In this document: piece by piece, positions 31,494 through 40,586 of the stretch | Numbering within the stretch: the stretch's first letter is position 1 | How the letters are laid out: each line of letters starts with the position of its first letter | NCBI GenBank assembly: GCA_021848825.1 | Contig: JAJZTQ010000021.1 | Span: forward strand, 1-46,984 | Direction of reading: 5' to 3' | DNA: 46,984 nucleotides | DNA from: Pseudomonadota bacterium | GTDB lineage: Bacteria > Pseudomonadota > Gammaproteobacteria > Burkholderiales > JABEVD01 | Position numbers and translations under genes: made by a program | Notes under the pieces: generated by a model | Seen by the model: only the letters and a program-made list of their open reading frames with translations | What the model was told of the DNA's origin: nothing | The model's database searches: none

Positions 31494-32138
31494 TCAGAAG
31501 CGGGAAAGCGCGGCTGTCACCCATTCTCCCAGCCACTTCAGGTAGAGCGTTCCTATATCGGGCGCGAAACGCTGCGGATCTTCGGACGCCAGCACGAGAA
31601 GACCTATCGCCTTTTCGTCTTTCAGCGGAAGAAGGGCAAAGGACCTGAGATGCTCCCTTCCCTCGAACCATGAAAGAAGCTCTGGCGCGATATGATGACC
31701 GCAATGGGGCTGGACCAGGCTTTCCGCTATCTCGACGGGACCTTGCCCCGGAGAGGAGAATTCCGGCAGATCGGCGCCGTGAGCATCGACTCCCCATATC
31801 CTGATCGCGACATGGGGAACCTCGAAATCCTCTCTCAGGCTGTTTTCGAGAACATAGAAAAGCGCTTCAAGGGAGCGGGCCCTGAGGAGCCCGATGGAAA
31901 GCCTGTGCATCTTTTCACCTATTGCATCGTTTTCCTCGCCGAACTTGATCAGTTCCCTGAGCTTGGTCTCGAGCAGCCTGTTCTTCTCCCTGAGGGTGAT
32001 CAGCTGCCTCTCCCCTATCGGTATGGCTCTTCCGTCATGGGGATGGGGAACGTAAATGCTCGCCAGAACGTCCGGATATTGTTCTGCGAATCCGGGATTT
32101 TCCTGCAAATAACGTGCAACCTCTTCAGAATCAATCAT
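31494..32138 (-). CDS. DUF484 family protein (YigA-like, GAF-related)
   Basis: This 214-residue protein has the family start [42 protein letters not shown], a coiled-coil stretch ([26 protein letters not shown]) and a GAF-like domain (about 80-214) with [21 protein letters not shown]. The molecular role is unknown; it is nearly always next to xerC. It overlaps dapF by 4 bp and is followed by xerC after 1 bp. Confidence 0.9.
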   Translation of the reverse strand: MIDSEEVARYLQENPGFAEQYPDVLASIYVPHPHDGRAIPIGERQLITLREKNRLLETKLRELIKFGEENDAIGEKMHRLSIGLLRARSLEALFYVLENSLREDFEVPHVAIRIWGVDAHGADLPEFSSPGQGPVEIAESLVQPHCGHHIAPELLSWFEGREHLRSFALLPLKDEKAIGLLVLASEDPQRFAPDIGTLYLKWLGEWVTAALSRF

Positions 32139-32971
32139 GTTTTCCTCAGTTCGATCTCGCCTTCAAAAACGCTCACAGCGGGGCCCGTCATCAAGACAGG
32201 ACTCCCTTTCCCTTCCCATCTCACGACAAGCTCGCCGCCTCTCGTGCTCACCCTGACCGTGTGCTCGAGCAGCCCCAGCCTGATGCCCGCCACGACCGCT
32301 GCGCAGGCGCCCGTTCCGCATGCGAGCGTCTCCCCGGCGCCCCGCTCGAAAACCCTCAGCCTGATGCTGCCTCTTTCCATCACCTGCATGAAGCCTGCAT
32401 TCACCCTTTTCGGAAATCTGGGATGGGATTCGATCATTTTCCCCTGTCTTTCGACAGGCGCGGAATCGATGTCGGAAACGACCTGTACGGCATGGGGATT
32501 CCCCATGGATAGAGCGCTTATCTCGACTTCCTCGCCTTCGAGATCTAGGCGATAGGTCGGTTCCATTCTCTCGGCGAGAAAGGGAATGAGCGCCGGTTCG
32601 AATACAGGTTCCCCCATGTCGACGGTGACTTCGCCGTCGTCTTCGAGTCTGGGCGTGATCACTCCGGATAGCGTCTCCACCCTTATTTCTTTCTTGTCTG
32701 TCAGCTTCTTTTCGTGGACGAAGCGGACGAAGCATCTCGCGCCGTTTCCGCACTGCTCGACTTCGCCTCCGTCTGAATTGAATATCCTGTACCTGAAATC
32801 CGCGTCGCCCCGGGCTTTTTCGACGAGCAGGATCTGGTCGCAGCCTATCCCGAAATGCCTGTCCGCAAGAAACCTGAATTCTTCACGATCAAGCTCTAAC
32901 TTCGTCGAACAGGCGTCGATCACCACGAAGTCGTTGCCCAATCCCTGCATCTTCGTGAATTTCAGCTTCAT
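32135..32971 (-). CDS. dapF: diaminopimelate epimerase
   Basis: The 278-residue enzyme converts LL- to meso-diaminopimelate for lysine and peptidoglycan. It has the family start [14 protein letters not shown], the catalytic cysteines Cys74 ([13 protein letters not shown]) and the second in [16 protein letters not shown], the thiolate pair of this cofactor-free racemase. The frame is open further upstream, but ATG 32971 gives the normal N-terminus [10 protein letters not shown] and overlaps the tyrS stop by 4 bp (ATGA). Confidence 0.97.
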   Translation of the reverse strand: MKLKFTKMQGLGNDFVVIDACSTKLELDREEFRFLADRHFGIGCDQILLVEKARGDADFRYRIFNSDGGEVEQCGNGARCFVRFVHEKKLTDKKEIRVETLSGVITPRLEDDGEVTVDMGEPVFEPALIPFLAERMEPTYRLDLEGEEVEISALSMGNPHAVQVVSDIDSAPVERQGKMIESHPRFPKRVNAGFMQVMERGSIRLRVFERGAGETLACGTGACAAVVAGIRLGLLEHTVRVSTRGGELVVRWEGKGSPVLMTGPAVSVFEGEIELRKT

Positions 32972-34197
32972 TCTATGAAGACCCTGGCATACTTGCGCTT
33001 TCCTATCTGGAGGACGGCTTCGACTCCTTTTCCGAGTTTGAGCGCCTTGTCCTCCACCTTTTCGCCGTCTATCTTCACCCCTCCCTGACCTATCATCCTG
33101 ATCGCTTCCGAAGTGCTGGAAGTGAGTCCGGTCTGCTTGAGGATCTGGACGAGCTGCAATTCCCCGTCCATCGCCTGAAGCCTGAATTCGGCGATTTCTT
33201 CGGGAACCCCTCCTCCCCTGAATCTCGACTCGAAATCCTCCAGGGCAGCCACAGCAGCCTTCCCGCCATGGAATCGCCCGACTATTTCCTGCGCGAGCAA
33301 TACCTTGATGTCCCGCGGGTTTCTTCCTTCCTCGACTTCCTTTTTCCAGCCGGATATGACTTCCATGGACTGGAATGAAAGGAGCTCGAGATAGCGCCAC
33401 ATCAGGTTGTCGGAAACGGACATCAGCTTTCCGAATATTTCCGAAGGCGCCTCGTTGATCCCGACATAATTTCCAAGCGATTTCGACATCTTGTTCACGC
33501 CGTCCAGCCCTTCGAGCAGCGGCATGGTCAGTATGCACTGGGGCTCCTGCCCGTAATGCTTCTGGAGCTCCCTTCCCATCAACAGATTGAACTTCTGATC
33601 CGTCCCGCCCAGCTCGAGGTCGGCATTGAGCGCAACGGAATCGTAACCCTGAACCAGGGGATAGAGGAATTCGTGAATCGCAATCGGCTGATTGGCCTTG
33701 TAGCGCTTGCCGAAATCGTCCCGTTCCAGCATCCTTGCGACTGTCGAATTGGAAGCAAGGCGTATCATGTCCGCCGAGCCCAGCTTCTCCATCCAGCTCG
33801 AATTGAACACGACCTCAGTGCATTCTGGCTTCAGTATCCTGAAAACCTGATCGGAATAGGATTTCGCGTTTTCCAGAACCTGCTCCCTGGTAAGGGGCGG
33901 CCTCGTTGCATTCTTCCCTGTCGGATCTCCTATCATCCCGGTGAAGTCGCCGATCAGGAAAAAGGCATGATGGCCCAGATCCTGCAATTGCCTCAGCTTG
34001 TTGAGCAACACGGTATGCCCGAGATGGAGATCAGGCGCGGTCGGGTCGAATCCCGCCTTGACCCTGAGCGGCTTTCCCTTCTCCAGTTTCCTGACAAGCT
34101 CAGCCTCGACGAGGATCTCTTCGCACCCCCTCCTGATTGTCGCCATAGCATTTTCAGGCGCATATGATCCGATTCGATTCAAAATACTATCCACCAA
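32968..34197 (-). CDS. tyrS: tyrosyl-tRNA synthetase
   Basis: The product (409 residues from TTG 34197) is a class I synthetase of the HLGH branch: [53 protein letters not shown], the KMSKS loop [12 protein letters not shown] and a C-terminal S4 RNA-binding domain (about 345-409: [20 protein letters not shown]). The start is uncertain: TTG 34197, GTG 34194 or ATG 34146 ([12 protein letters not shown]). None has a clear Shine-Dalgarno; the long form fits the usual family length. It is divergent from the M23 gene across about 50 bp. Confidence 0.93.
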   Translation of the reverse strand: MVDSILNRIGSYAPENAMATIRRGCEEILVEAELVRKLEKGKPLRVKAGFDPTAPDLHLGHTVLLNKLRQLQDLGHHAFFLIGDFTGMIGDPTGKNATRPPLTREQVLENAKSYSDQVFRILKPECTEVVFNSSWMEKLGSADMIRLASNSTVARMLERDDFGKRYKANQPIAIHEFLYPLVQGYDSVALNADLELGGTDQKFNLLMGRELQKHYGQEPQCILTMPLLEGLDGVNKMSKSLGNYVGINEAPSEIFGKLMSVSDNLMWRYLELLSFQSMEVISGWKKEVEEGRNPRDIKVLLAQEIVGRFHGGKAAVAALEDFESRFRGGGVPEEIAEFRLQAMDGELQLVQILKQTGLTSSTSEAIRMIGQGGVKIDGEKVEDKALKLGKGVEAVLQIGKRKYARVFIE

Positions 34198-34213
34198 AAG
34201 TTTATATTTCTGT

Positions 34214-34219
34214 TATGAT
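34214..34219 (+). promoter_or_regulatory. candidate -10 for the M23 peptidase gene
   Basis: TATGAT lies 29 bp before ATG 34249 in the short divergent space with tyrS. No good -35 is seen 16-18 bp upstream. A GGGAAAG 4 bases before the ATG serves as ribosome-binding site and supports that start over the upstream TTG. Confidence 0.3.
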
Positions 34220-34248
34220 CCGCCTTGGACAGAAGAAACGGGAAAGTC

Positions 34249-35565
34249 ATGCAGCGCATAAGAGACCTAATTCTAACGCAAAAACCGCTGATCCTTGAAC
34301 GAAAAATCAAACTGCGCTGGCTGATAGGCGCTTCTTCCATCCCCCTTTTCGGCATCATTGCCGCCTTCGGCTTCGCTCCCGATCAGCAGCCCGGCAACAT
34401 CCCGCTCCAGACAGTGATAGAAAACGTCAAGCTCCCGGATCTTTCCGCGCAGCAGACCGACATGTCCTTCTGGCGCGAGGAAAAGATACAGAGCGGCGAC
34501 ACGATCAGCAGCCTCCTTTCCAGGCTGAAAGTTGTCGATCCGGAAGCTTCCAGCTTCCTCCGCAATCCCGACAATGCCCATTCCCTCTACCAGCTCGTGC
34601 CTGGAAAGATAGTCCAGGCGAAGACAGACCAGAACGGAAGGCTGCTTTACCTGCATTACCTGGACGGCAAGGGACAGGAACTCGTCGTAGAGCGGACCGC
34701 CCAGGGACTCCAGTCGAGGGAACAGTCGGCCTATCTCGAGACCAGGATACTGATGAAATCAGCTTCCATCGGAAGCTCACTCTTCGCCGCGACTGACAGC
34801 GTCGGGCTTCCCGATTCAGTCGCGACCCAGATAGCGGACATGTTCGGTTCCGACATCGATTTCAGGAAAGACCTGAGGCGAGGCGACCATTTCACCGTCG
34901 TCTACGAGATGCTCTACAGCAAAGGCGAGGCTGTCAGGGTCGGGCGCATCCTTGCGGCGGAATTCGTCAACCAAGGAAAGAGCTACAGGGCGGTGTATTT
35001 CGAGACGCCGGGCGGAAACGGCGGCTATTACACGCCTGAAGGAAAGAATCTGAGGAAGGCCTTCCTGCGCTGCCCCCTGCCCTTCTCCAGGATCACGTCC
35101 GGCTTCACGCTGGCCCGCTTCCATCCTTTCCTGCAGAAATGGCGCGCCCACAAGGGCGTCGATTTCGGCGCGCCGATCGGCACGCCTGTCAGGGCGACTG
35201 CAGACGGGCGGGTGGAATTCAGGGGCGTCCAGCACGGCTACGGCAACCTGATCGTCCTCAAGCACCAGGGGCATTTCTCGACGGCCTACGGCCATCTTTC
35301 CGCCTTTGCAAAGGGGCTGCACAAGGGAGAAAAAATCAGCCAGGGTGAAATCATAGGCTATGTCGGCATGACGGGATGGGCGACAGGCCCCCACCTCCAT
35401 TACGAGTTCCGGGTCGACAAGGTTCCTGTCGATCCCATGAAGGTCGCGCTTCCCGGCGCAAAGCCGCTCAATCCCAAATATGCAGAGGCATTCCGTACCA
35501 CGACTCAGCCGCTTGCGCAGAGGCTGAACCTGATGAGGAATGTCAATCTGGCCAACCTGGACTGA
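34249..35565 (+). CDS. M23 family metallo-endopeptidase (MepM/OapA-like)
   Basis: The 438-residue protein is anchored in the inner membrane by one N-terminal helix (about 25-45, WLIGASSIPLFGIIAAFGFA). It faces the periplasm with a LysM/OapA-like region (about 70-130, IQSGDTISSLLSRL) and ends with a peptidase M23 (LytM) domain (about 295-400). Zinc ligands are visible: HKGVDFGAPIG (His301, Asp305) and HLHYEFRV (His about 384). Such enzymes cut DD-peptide crosslinks so that new peptidoglycan can be inserted. ATG 34249 has a better ribosome-binding site than TTG 34225. anmK follows in the same reading frame. Confidence 0.93.
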   Translation: MQRIRDLILTQKPLILERKIKLRWLIGASSIPLFGIIAAFGFAPDQQPGNIPLQTVIENVKLPDLSAQQTDMSFWREEKIQSGDTISSLLSRLKVVDPEASSFLRNPDNAHSLYQLVPGKIVQAKTDQNGRLLYLHYLDGKGQELVVERTAQGLQSREQSAYLETRILMKSASIGSSLFAATDSVGLPDSVATQIADMFGSDIDFRKDLRRGDHFTVVYEMLYSKGEAVRVGRILAAEFVNQGKSYRAVYFETPGGNGGYYTPEGKNLRKAFLRCPLPFSRITSGFTLARFHPFLQKWRAHKGVDFGAPIGTPVRATADGRVEFRGVQHGYGNLIVLKHQGHFSTAYGHLSAFAKGLHKGEKISQGEIIGYVGMTGWATGPHLHYEFRVDKVPVDPMKVALPGAKPLNPKYAEAFRTTTQPLAQRLNLMRNVNLANLD

Positions 35566-35601
35566 GCCAGCCTGATTTCTCCCGAATACCATATCGGCCT
35601 G

Positions 35602-36669
35602 ATGTCGGGAACCAGTCTCGACGGGGTGGATGCCGTGCTGCTCGATTTCGGCAATGGCCTTCCTTTGCTGCTGGGCCATGCCTACCTTCCCTATGCTGAA
35701 GAACTGAAGGAAACCCTGCTCTCCCTCCATGTGCCCGATCATGACGAGCTCAACAGGGCTGCACGAGTCTCCATCGAGCTATCCAGGCTTTACGCCGAAT
35801 CGGTGTCCCTTCTTCTGGAAAAGACCGGAAAGCGAGCCGGGGAAATCGCGTCAATAGGATGCCATGGGCAGACGATTCGCCACAAACCCGAATCGGGCTA
35901 TTCGATACAGCTTGTCGATTCCCCTCTCCTTGCAGAGCTCACAGGCATCACCGTGGTATCCAATTTCAGGAACAGGGACATCGCCTCTGGCGGTCAGGGC
36001 GCGCCGCTCGTTCCGGCATTCCACGATGCGCTCTTCAGGAAAAAGGATGTGCACAGGGTGATCGTCAATATCGGCGGAATAGCGAATCTGACCGATCTTC
36101 CTGTCGCGGGAAAGGTGAAAGGATTCGACTGCGGCCCCGGTAACATGCTGATGGATGCATGGATCCATCGCCATCATGGAAAATCCTGCGACATGGACGG
36201 AAAATGGGCGTCTTCGGGAAAGGTTCTTCAGCAACTGCTCGACTCCCTGCTAGAAGACGACTATTTCTCCATGCCGCCGCCGAAAAGCACGGGAAGGGAG
36301 CGGTTCGGCTTGAAATGGCTGGAGAAGCACCTGAATGGCAAGGAAGAGCCTGCCGACGTCCAGGCAACCCTACTGATTCTGACCGCGAAATCAGTTTCGG
36401 AGGCCATCGAAAAGCATTGCGGATCGGCCTCGGAAATCTATCTCTGCGGGGGAGGCGCGCGAAACGCCTCGCTCGTGAAGAGAATAGCAAGTCTTCTTCC
36501 GAATCGTTCTGTAGACACGACCGAAAAACTCGGGATGGACGTGGATCAGGTGGAAGCGGCAGCCTTCGCCTGGCTTGCGCGCCAGGCGATCATGGGTTTG
36601 CCGGGAAACCTTCCGGAAGTGACCGGAAGCAGGGGGCGGCGGATCCTAGGAGCGATCCACCCGGCCTGA
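35602..36669 (+). CDS. anmK: anhydro-N-acetylmuramic acid kinase
   Basis: The product (355 residues from ATG 35602) opens and phosphorylates 1,6-anhydro-MurNAc to MurNAc-6-phosphate in murein recycling, a fit with the endopeptidase gene just upstream. Motifs: MSGTSLDGVDAVLLDF, IGCHGQTIRHKP, VNIGGIANLT, DCGPGNMLMDAW and ELYLCGGG-type IYLCGGGARNA. The usual N-terminus has a strand ending in GLMSGTS. Here that strand (EYHIGL) is encoded upstream of the first ATG, in frame after the M23 stop, with no ATG/GTG/TTG. The true start may be CTG 35572 or another rare codon, so the gene could be longer by up to 10-12 codons. Confidence 0.92.
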   Translation: MSGTSLDGVDAVLLDFGNGLPLLLGHAYLPYAEELKETLLSLHVPDHDELNRAARVSIELSRLYAESVSLLLEKTGKRAGEIASIGCHGQTIRHKPESGYSIQLVDSPLLAELTGITVVSNFRNRDIASGGQGAPLVPAFHDALFRKKDVHRVIVNIGGIANLTDLPVAGKVKGFDCGPGNMLMDAWIHRHHGKSCDMDGKWASSGKVLQQLLDSLLEDDYFSMPPPKSTGRERFGLKWLEKHLNGKEEPADVQATLLILTAKSVSEAIEKHCGSASEIYLCGGGARNASLVKRIASLLPNRSVDTTEKLGMDVDQVEAAAFAWLARQAIMGLPGNLPEVTGSRGRRILGAIHPA

Positions 36670-36670
36670 A

Positions 36671-37015
36671 TCAGACCGAGAAGGAGGAGCCGCAGCCGCA
36701 GGTCGTCTGTGCGTTGGGATTCTTGATGATGAATTGCGCGCCTTCCAGGCCTTCCTGATAATCGATTTCCGCGCCGACGAGATACTGGAAGCTCATCGGG
36801 TCGATCAGAAGCTGGACGCCGTTCTTCGCCATCGTGGTGTCGTCTTCATTGACGTTCTCGTCGAAAGTGAATCCGTACTGGAAGCCCGAGCAGCCTCCTC
36901 CGGTCACGAAAACCCTGAGCTTGAGGTCTGCATTGCCTTCCTCGTCGATCAGCTGCCTGACCTTGTTCGCGGCGCTGTCGGTGAAAATCAGGGGTGTATC
37001 TGTCATGGCATTCAT
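36671..37015 (-). CDS. erpA: iron-sulfur cluster insertion protein ErpA
   Basis: The 114-residue A-type Fe-S carrier has the three conserved cysteines in [14 protein letters not shown] and [11 protein letters not shown]. ErpA hands clusters to apoproteins such as IspG. GGAG eight bases upstream of ATG 37015 supports the MNAMTDTP start over the second ATG at 37006. It is a single-gene unit: the end is 1 bp from the convergent anmK stop, and it has its own strong promoter. grxD in this window encodes a likely partner. Confidence 0.96.
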   Translation of the reverse strand: MNAMTDTPLIFTDSAANKVRQLIDEEGNADLKLRVFVTGGGCSGFQYGFTFDENVNEDDTTMAKNGVQLLIDPMSFQYLVGAEIDYQEGLEGAQFIIKNPNAQTTCGCGSSFSV

Positions 37016-37039
37016 GAGTTGTCTCCAAAGTTTTGCTCC

Positions 37040-37068
37040 ATTATGCGATTCCGTCGTTTGGCGGTCAA
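37040..37068 (-). promoter_or_regulatory. erpA: sigma70 promoter of erpA
   Basis: On the minus strand TTGACC (37063-37068), a 17-bp spacer and CATAAT (37040-37045) form a near-consensus sigma70 promoter 25 bp before the erpA start. No obvious IscR-like palindrome is seen by eye. Confidence 0.65.
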
Positions 37069-37129
37069 CACATAATGCAGCTAAGACAAACCTGAAGGGC
37101 GCAAGTTCATGCCTGCTCCCGAATTAGGG

Positions 37130-37135
37130 TATAAT
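37130..37135 (+). promoter_or_regulatory. -10 element for the RNB ribonuclease operon
   Basis: A perfect TATAAT lies 29 bp before ATG 37165; the best -35 (TTCATG, 37106-37111, spacer 18) is weak. It probably drives the four-gene RNB-tonB-aroE-mtgA transcript, divergent from erpA. Confidence 0.5.
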
Positions 37136-37164
37136 TTTGCCTACACCGCATCCCCAGTGAACTC

Positions 37165-38952
37165 ATGAACGTATTTTACGAGGAAGACGGCGCATTCAAG
37201 GCGGGCTCCATCCTCGTCGACAATTCCACCTCATTGCAAGTCGAATCGAGTCATGGAAAGCGAAGCAAGATCAAGGCGGCATCCGTCCTGATCAGGTTTT
37301 CCGGGCATGGGCTCTCGGAATTCATGGAAGCCGCCCAGAAGATCTCCGAAGAAATCGACCCGGATTTCCTCTGGGAATGCTGCCCCGAGGAAGAGTTTTC
37401 TTTCGAAGAACTCGGCAACGAATATTTCGGCCACACCCCTTCCTCTGTCGAAGGAGCAGGGGTGCTCATCAGGCTTCATCACTCCCCCATGTATTTCTAC
37501 AAGAAGGGCAAGGGGAAATACAGGGCTGCGCCTGTCGACGCGCTGAAGGCTGCGCTCGCAGGCCTGGAAAAGAAGAAGAGACTGGCCGAACTCCAGGCAT
37601 CCATTTCATCGAAGCTCGTCGAAAGAAAGCTTCCTGAAGAATTCGAAGGCATGCTGCCCAGGCTCGTTTACGACCCTGACAAGAACAGCGTCGAGTACAA
37701 GGCGCTTCTCTCCGCCTGCGAACAGACAGGGCTTTCCATACCGGCTCTCCTCCAGGAATGCGGGGCGATATCTTCGAGCCACGACTACCACCTCGACCGC
37801 TTCTTCTTCGAGAACTTCCCCAAAGGGCTCCCGCTCCTCGAGCGCTGCGAAATTGCTTCGCCCGAAGTTCCCGCTGGGAATGCGAAAGCCTTCAGCATAG
37901 ACGATGCCACGACGACGGAAATCGACGACGCATTTTCCGTCTCGCCCCTTCCGGGAGGGAAATTCTCGATAGGCATCCATATCGCCGCGCCTTCGATAGG
38001 CATCATGAAGGGGTCGGAAGCGGATCTCCATGCCCAGAAGATGCTCTCTACGATCTATATCCCGGGGCGGAAATTCACCATGCTCCCTCAGGAAGGCATC
38101 GACATCTTCACCCTTTCCGAAAAAAGGATATGCCCCGTCCTTTCCCTTTATCTCGAAGTCAGCCCGGATTTCGAGGTGCTTTCCGCCAGGAACATGCTCG
38201 AATCGATCGAAATCGCATCGAACCTCAGACATGAAACCATCGATTCGAGCTGCCCTTTCTCGAAGGAGCTCGACATCCTTCTCTCGTTCGCCGACAAACT
38301 GGAAGCACTGAGGGGGAAATCGGGCAATGCGGGACAGATCGACTACAGCTTTCATGTCGAAGACGACAGGGTGTCGATAACGGAGCGGCAGCGCGGCGCG
38401 CCTCTGGACAGGATCGTCTCCGAGCTGATGATCTACGCCAACACCGAATGGGCAAGGCAGCTTTCCGACTCCGGCTATGCCGCGATATACCGCTCCCAGA
38501 TGAACGGAAAGGTGAAGCATGAAACCGTCCCCGCTCCTCACCAGGGGTTGGGCGTTCCTCAATATGCCTGGACGACTTCGCCCTTGAGACGATATGTCGA
38601 TCTCGTCAACCAGAGACAGCTGCTGTCGATGATGAGCGGCAATCCCCCTTCCTACGAGAAGGAGGAGATACAGGTCTTCATGCGCGATTTCGACCAGGCC
38701 CATGATCTCTACAACAACCTTCAGCGCACCATGGAGCGATACTGGTGCCTGAAATGGCTCATTCAGGAGAATGTTTCGAAAATCGGCGCCACGGTGCAGC
38801 GGGAAAACTGGGTGAAGCTCGACAGCATTCCGCTCAACTGCAAGGTGCCTTCCCTTCCGGAGATGCAGACGGGTTCGCGCGTCATGCTGGAAATAAGCCA
38901 TATTGATCTTCTGGAGCTCAGCCTCCACGCAAGATTCGCGGAGAGAATCTGA
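37165..38952 (+). CDS. RNB-domain ribonuclease (RNase II/R family)
   Basis: The 595-residue protein has an N-terminal region of unclear fold (1-230) and an RNB exonuclease domain (about 240-510). The active-site acid cluster is FSIDDATTTEIDDAFS: Asp246, Glu252, Asp254 and Asp255 align with RNase II Asp201, 207, 209 and 210, so one Asp is Glu here. The C-terminal RNB motif HQGLGVPQYAWTTSPLRRYVDL is intact. No clear cold-shock or S1 domain is seen, and the protein is shorter than RNase R (about 750-800) and slightly shorter than RNase II (about 640). It probably degrades RNA 3' to 5'. It is the first gene of a tight RNB-tonB-aroE-mtgA operon (3-bp gap to the next gene). Confidence 0.88.
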   Translation: MNVFYEEDGAFKAGSILVDNSTSLQVESSHGKRSKIKAASVLIRFSGHGLSEFMEAAQKISEEIDPDFLWECCPEEEFSFEELGNEYFGHTPSSVEGAGVLIRLHHSPMYFYKKGKGKYRAAPVDALKAALAGLEKKKRLAELQASISSKLVERKLPEEFEGMLPRLVYDPDKNSVEYKALLSACEQTGLSIPALLQECGAISSSHDYHLDRFFFENFPKGLPLLERCEIASPEVPAGNAKAFSIDDATTTEIDDAFSVSPLPGGKFSIGIHIAAPSIGIMKGSEADLHAQKMLSTIYIPGRKFTMLPQEGIDIFTLSEKRICPVLSLYLEVSPDFEVLSARNMLESIEIASNLRHETIDSSCPFSKELDILLSFADKLEALRGKSGNAGQIDYSFHVEDDRVSITERQRGAPLDRIVSELMIYANTEWARQLSDSGYAAIYRSQMNGKVKHETVPAPHQGLGVPQYAWTTSPLRRYVDLVNQRQLLSMMSGNPPSYEKEEIQVFMRDFDQAHDLYNNLQRTMERYWCLKWLIQENVSKIGATVQRENWVKLDSIPLNCKVPSLPEMQTGSRVMLEISHIDLLELSLHARFAERI

Positions 38953-38955
38953 AGA

Positions 38956-39774
38956 ATGGGCGCAAGGATTAGCGTCTCTGCGCTGGTATCCCTCCTCATC
39001 CATGCCTTCCTTCTTTTCGGCATCGTCTTCGTCGTGCCGAAGGCGCTGGAAATGAAGAATTCTTCGCCTCCGCTGGAGATCATCCTCGTCAACAGCAAGT
39101 CGAGAAAGCCTTCCCATGCCGATCTGCTTGCCCAGGCAAACCTTTCCGGAGGAGGCAACACCCCGGAAAACAGGCGATTGAAGTCGCCCCTCCCGCCCAG
39201 GGAAGTGAAGCATGGGGACCAGATCGAAACCGATCAGGAAAGAATCGCGAAGCTGGAACAGGAATCCAGGCATCTCCTTGCGAAGATAAACGAAAGCAAG
39301 CCCCTGGTCCAGAGCGAGAAGAAGGTCGCGGACACCCACGATCTGGTGCAGAAAAGCCTCGAGATCGCGAGGCTGGAAGCGCAGATCGACAACGACATGG
39401 ATGCCTATCAGAAAATTCCCAAGGAAACGGATGTCTCGCCCAGCACGAGGGAATACCGCTTCGCGCGATATGTCGAGGACTGGCGCATCAAGGTCGAGAG
39501 AATCGGAAGCATGAATTTTCCGGAAGAAGCCAAGAGAAGGCAGATCTTCGGCAGCCTGCTGCTCAACGTATGCATCGGGACGAACGGCGAAATTCACAGG
39601 GTGGAAATCGTCCGCCCTTCCGGATACAAAATCCTCGACGAGGCCGCGATCAGGATAGCGAAACTTGCCGCGCCCTATGCTCCCCTTCCCAAGGACATCA
39701 GGAAGGACACGGATGTCCTCTGCATCTACAGGACATGGATGTTCACGAAATCGAACGAAATGGTGAGCAAATGA
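38956..39774 (+). CDS. TonB-family protein (C-terminal TonB domain)
   Basis: The 272-residue protein has one N-terminal membrane anchor (about 8-28), an extended, charged and partly coiled periplasmic linker (about 60-170, ERIAKLEQESRHLLAKI) and a TonB C-terminal domain (about 185-270, FGSLLLNVCIGTNGEIHRVEIVRPSG then LDEAAIRIAKLAAPYAPLP). No long Pro/Lys-rich linker or exbB/exbD genes are near, so it may be a structural TonB-like protein rather than the energy transducer. Its stop overlaps aroE by 4 bp. Confidence 0.88.
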   Translation: MGARISVSALVSLLIHAFLLFGIVFVVPKALEMKNSSPPLEIILVNSKSRKPSHADLLAQANLSGGGNTPENRRLKSPLPPREVKHGDQIETDQERIAKLEQESRHLLAKINESKPLVQSEKKVADTHDLVQKSLEIARLEAQIDNDMDAYQKIPKETDVSPSTREYRFARYVEDWRIKVERIGSMNFPEEAKRRQIFGSLLLNVCIGTNGEIHRVEIVRPSGYKILDEAAIRIAKLAAPYAPLPKDIRKDTDVLCIYRTWMFTKSNEMVSK

Positions 39775-40586
39775 CGGATCTTTATGCCGTGATAGGAAAT
39801 CCTGTAGGGCACAGCAAATCGCCGCTGATTCATGCAGAATTCGCGAAACAGACAGGGGAAGACATCGAATACAGGGCCGTCCTTTCTCCTTTCGACGGCT
39901 TTGCCGAAACGGTGGAAAGACTGAGAAGGGAAGGCTGCAGGGGATGCAACGTCACCGTTCCCTTCAAGTTCGAAGCCTTCGCTCTTTCGAATTCCAGAAG
40001 CGAGCGCGCCGAGACGGCGAGAGCGGTCAACACATTGAAATTCGAAGGCGGCGAAATATACGGGGACAATACCGACGGCGCCGGGCTGGTCACAGACATG
40101 AAAGTGAACCTGAAAATCGCGATCGAGCACAAAAGAATACTGCTCGTCGGCGCGGGCGGCGCGGCCTGGGGGGTATTGTTTCCCCTTCTACGTGAAGGGC
40201 CGGCAAGCCTCTTCATAGCCAACAGGACCCTCCCGAAAGCGGAAGAGGCGGCCGTCGCCTTTTCGTCTAGGTTCGAGGCAACCGAGATTTCTGCCGGATC
40301 ATTCGAAAAGCTGGAAGGGATGAAATTCGACATCGTCATCAATGCCACTTCTTCAGGGCTGAAAGACGAACTCCCCCCCCTTCCCGAAAACATCTTCTCG
40401 AAGAATGGACTCGCCTACGACATGATGTATGGAAGAGAGACGCCATTCATGAAATACGCGAGGGAACAGGGCGCAGCGATCGTTTCAGACGGGCTGGGCA
40501 TGCTCGTGGAACAGGCTGCCGAATCCTTCTTTCTCTGGCGGGGCGTGAGGCCCGAGACGAGGCTGGTGATGGAAAAGCTCAGATGA
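39771..40586 (+). CDS. aroE: shikimate dehydrogenase
   Basis: The 271-residue NADPH enzyme reduces 3-dehydroshikimate in aromatic amino-acid synthesis. Shikimate-binding GNPVGHSKSPLIH, catalytic Lys in VTVPFKFEAF and Asp in GDNTDGAG are present, as are the NADP motif LLVGAGGAAWGVLFPL and NRTLPKA. The frame is open upstream, but ATG 39771 gives the normal N-terminus and a 4-bp overlap with the TonB gene. The stop overlaps mtgA by 4 bp. aroE-mtgA pairing is common in betaproteobacteria. Confidence 0.96.
   Translation: MTDLYAVIGNPVGHSKSPLIHAEFAKQTGEDIEYRAVLSPFDGFAETVERLRREGCRGCNVTVPFKFEAFALSNSRSERAETARAVNTLKFEGGEIYGDNTDGAGLVTDMKVNLKIAIEHKRILLVGAGGAAWGVLFPLLREGPASLFIANRTLPKAEEAAVAFSSRFEATEISAGSFEKLEGMKFDIVINATSSGLKDELPPLPENIFSKNGLAYDMMYGRETPFMKYAREQGAAIVSDGLGMLVEQAAESFFLWRGVRPETRLVMEKLR

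Noticed and set aside
37606-39597. Very long minus-strand open frame (663 codons) opposite the RNB and TonB-like genes
   Set aside because: It is a mirror frame of two genes with clear RNB and TonB motifs on the plus strand. It crosses their boundary and has no domain of its own.
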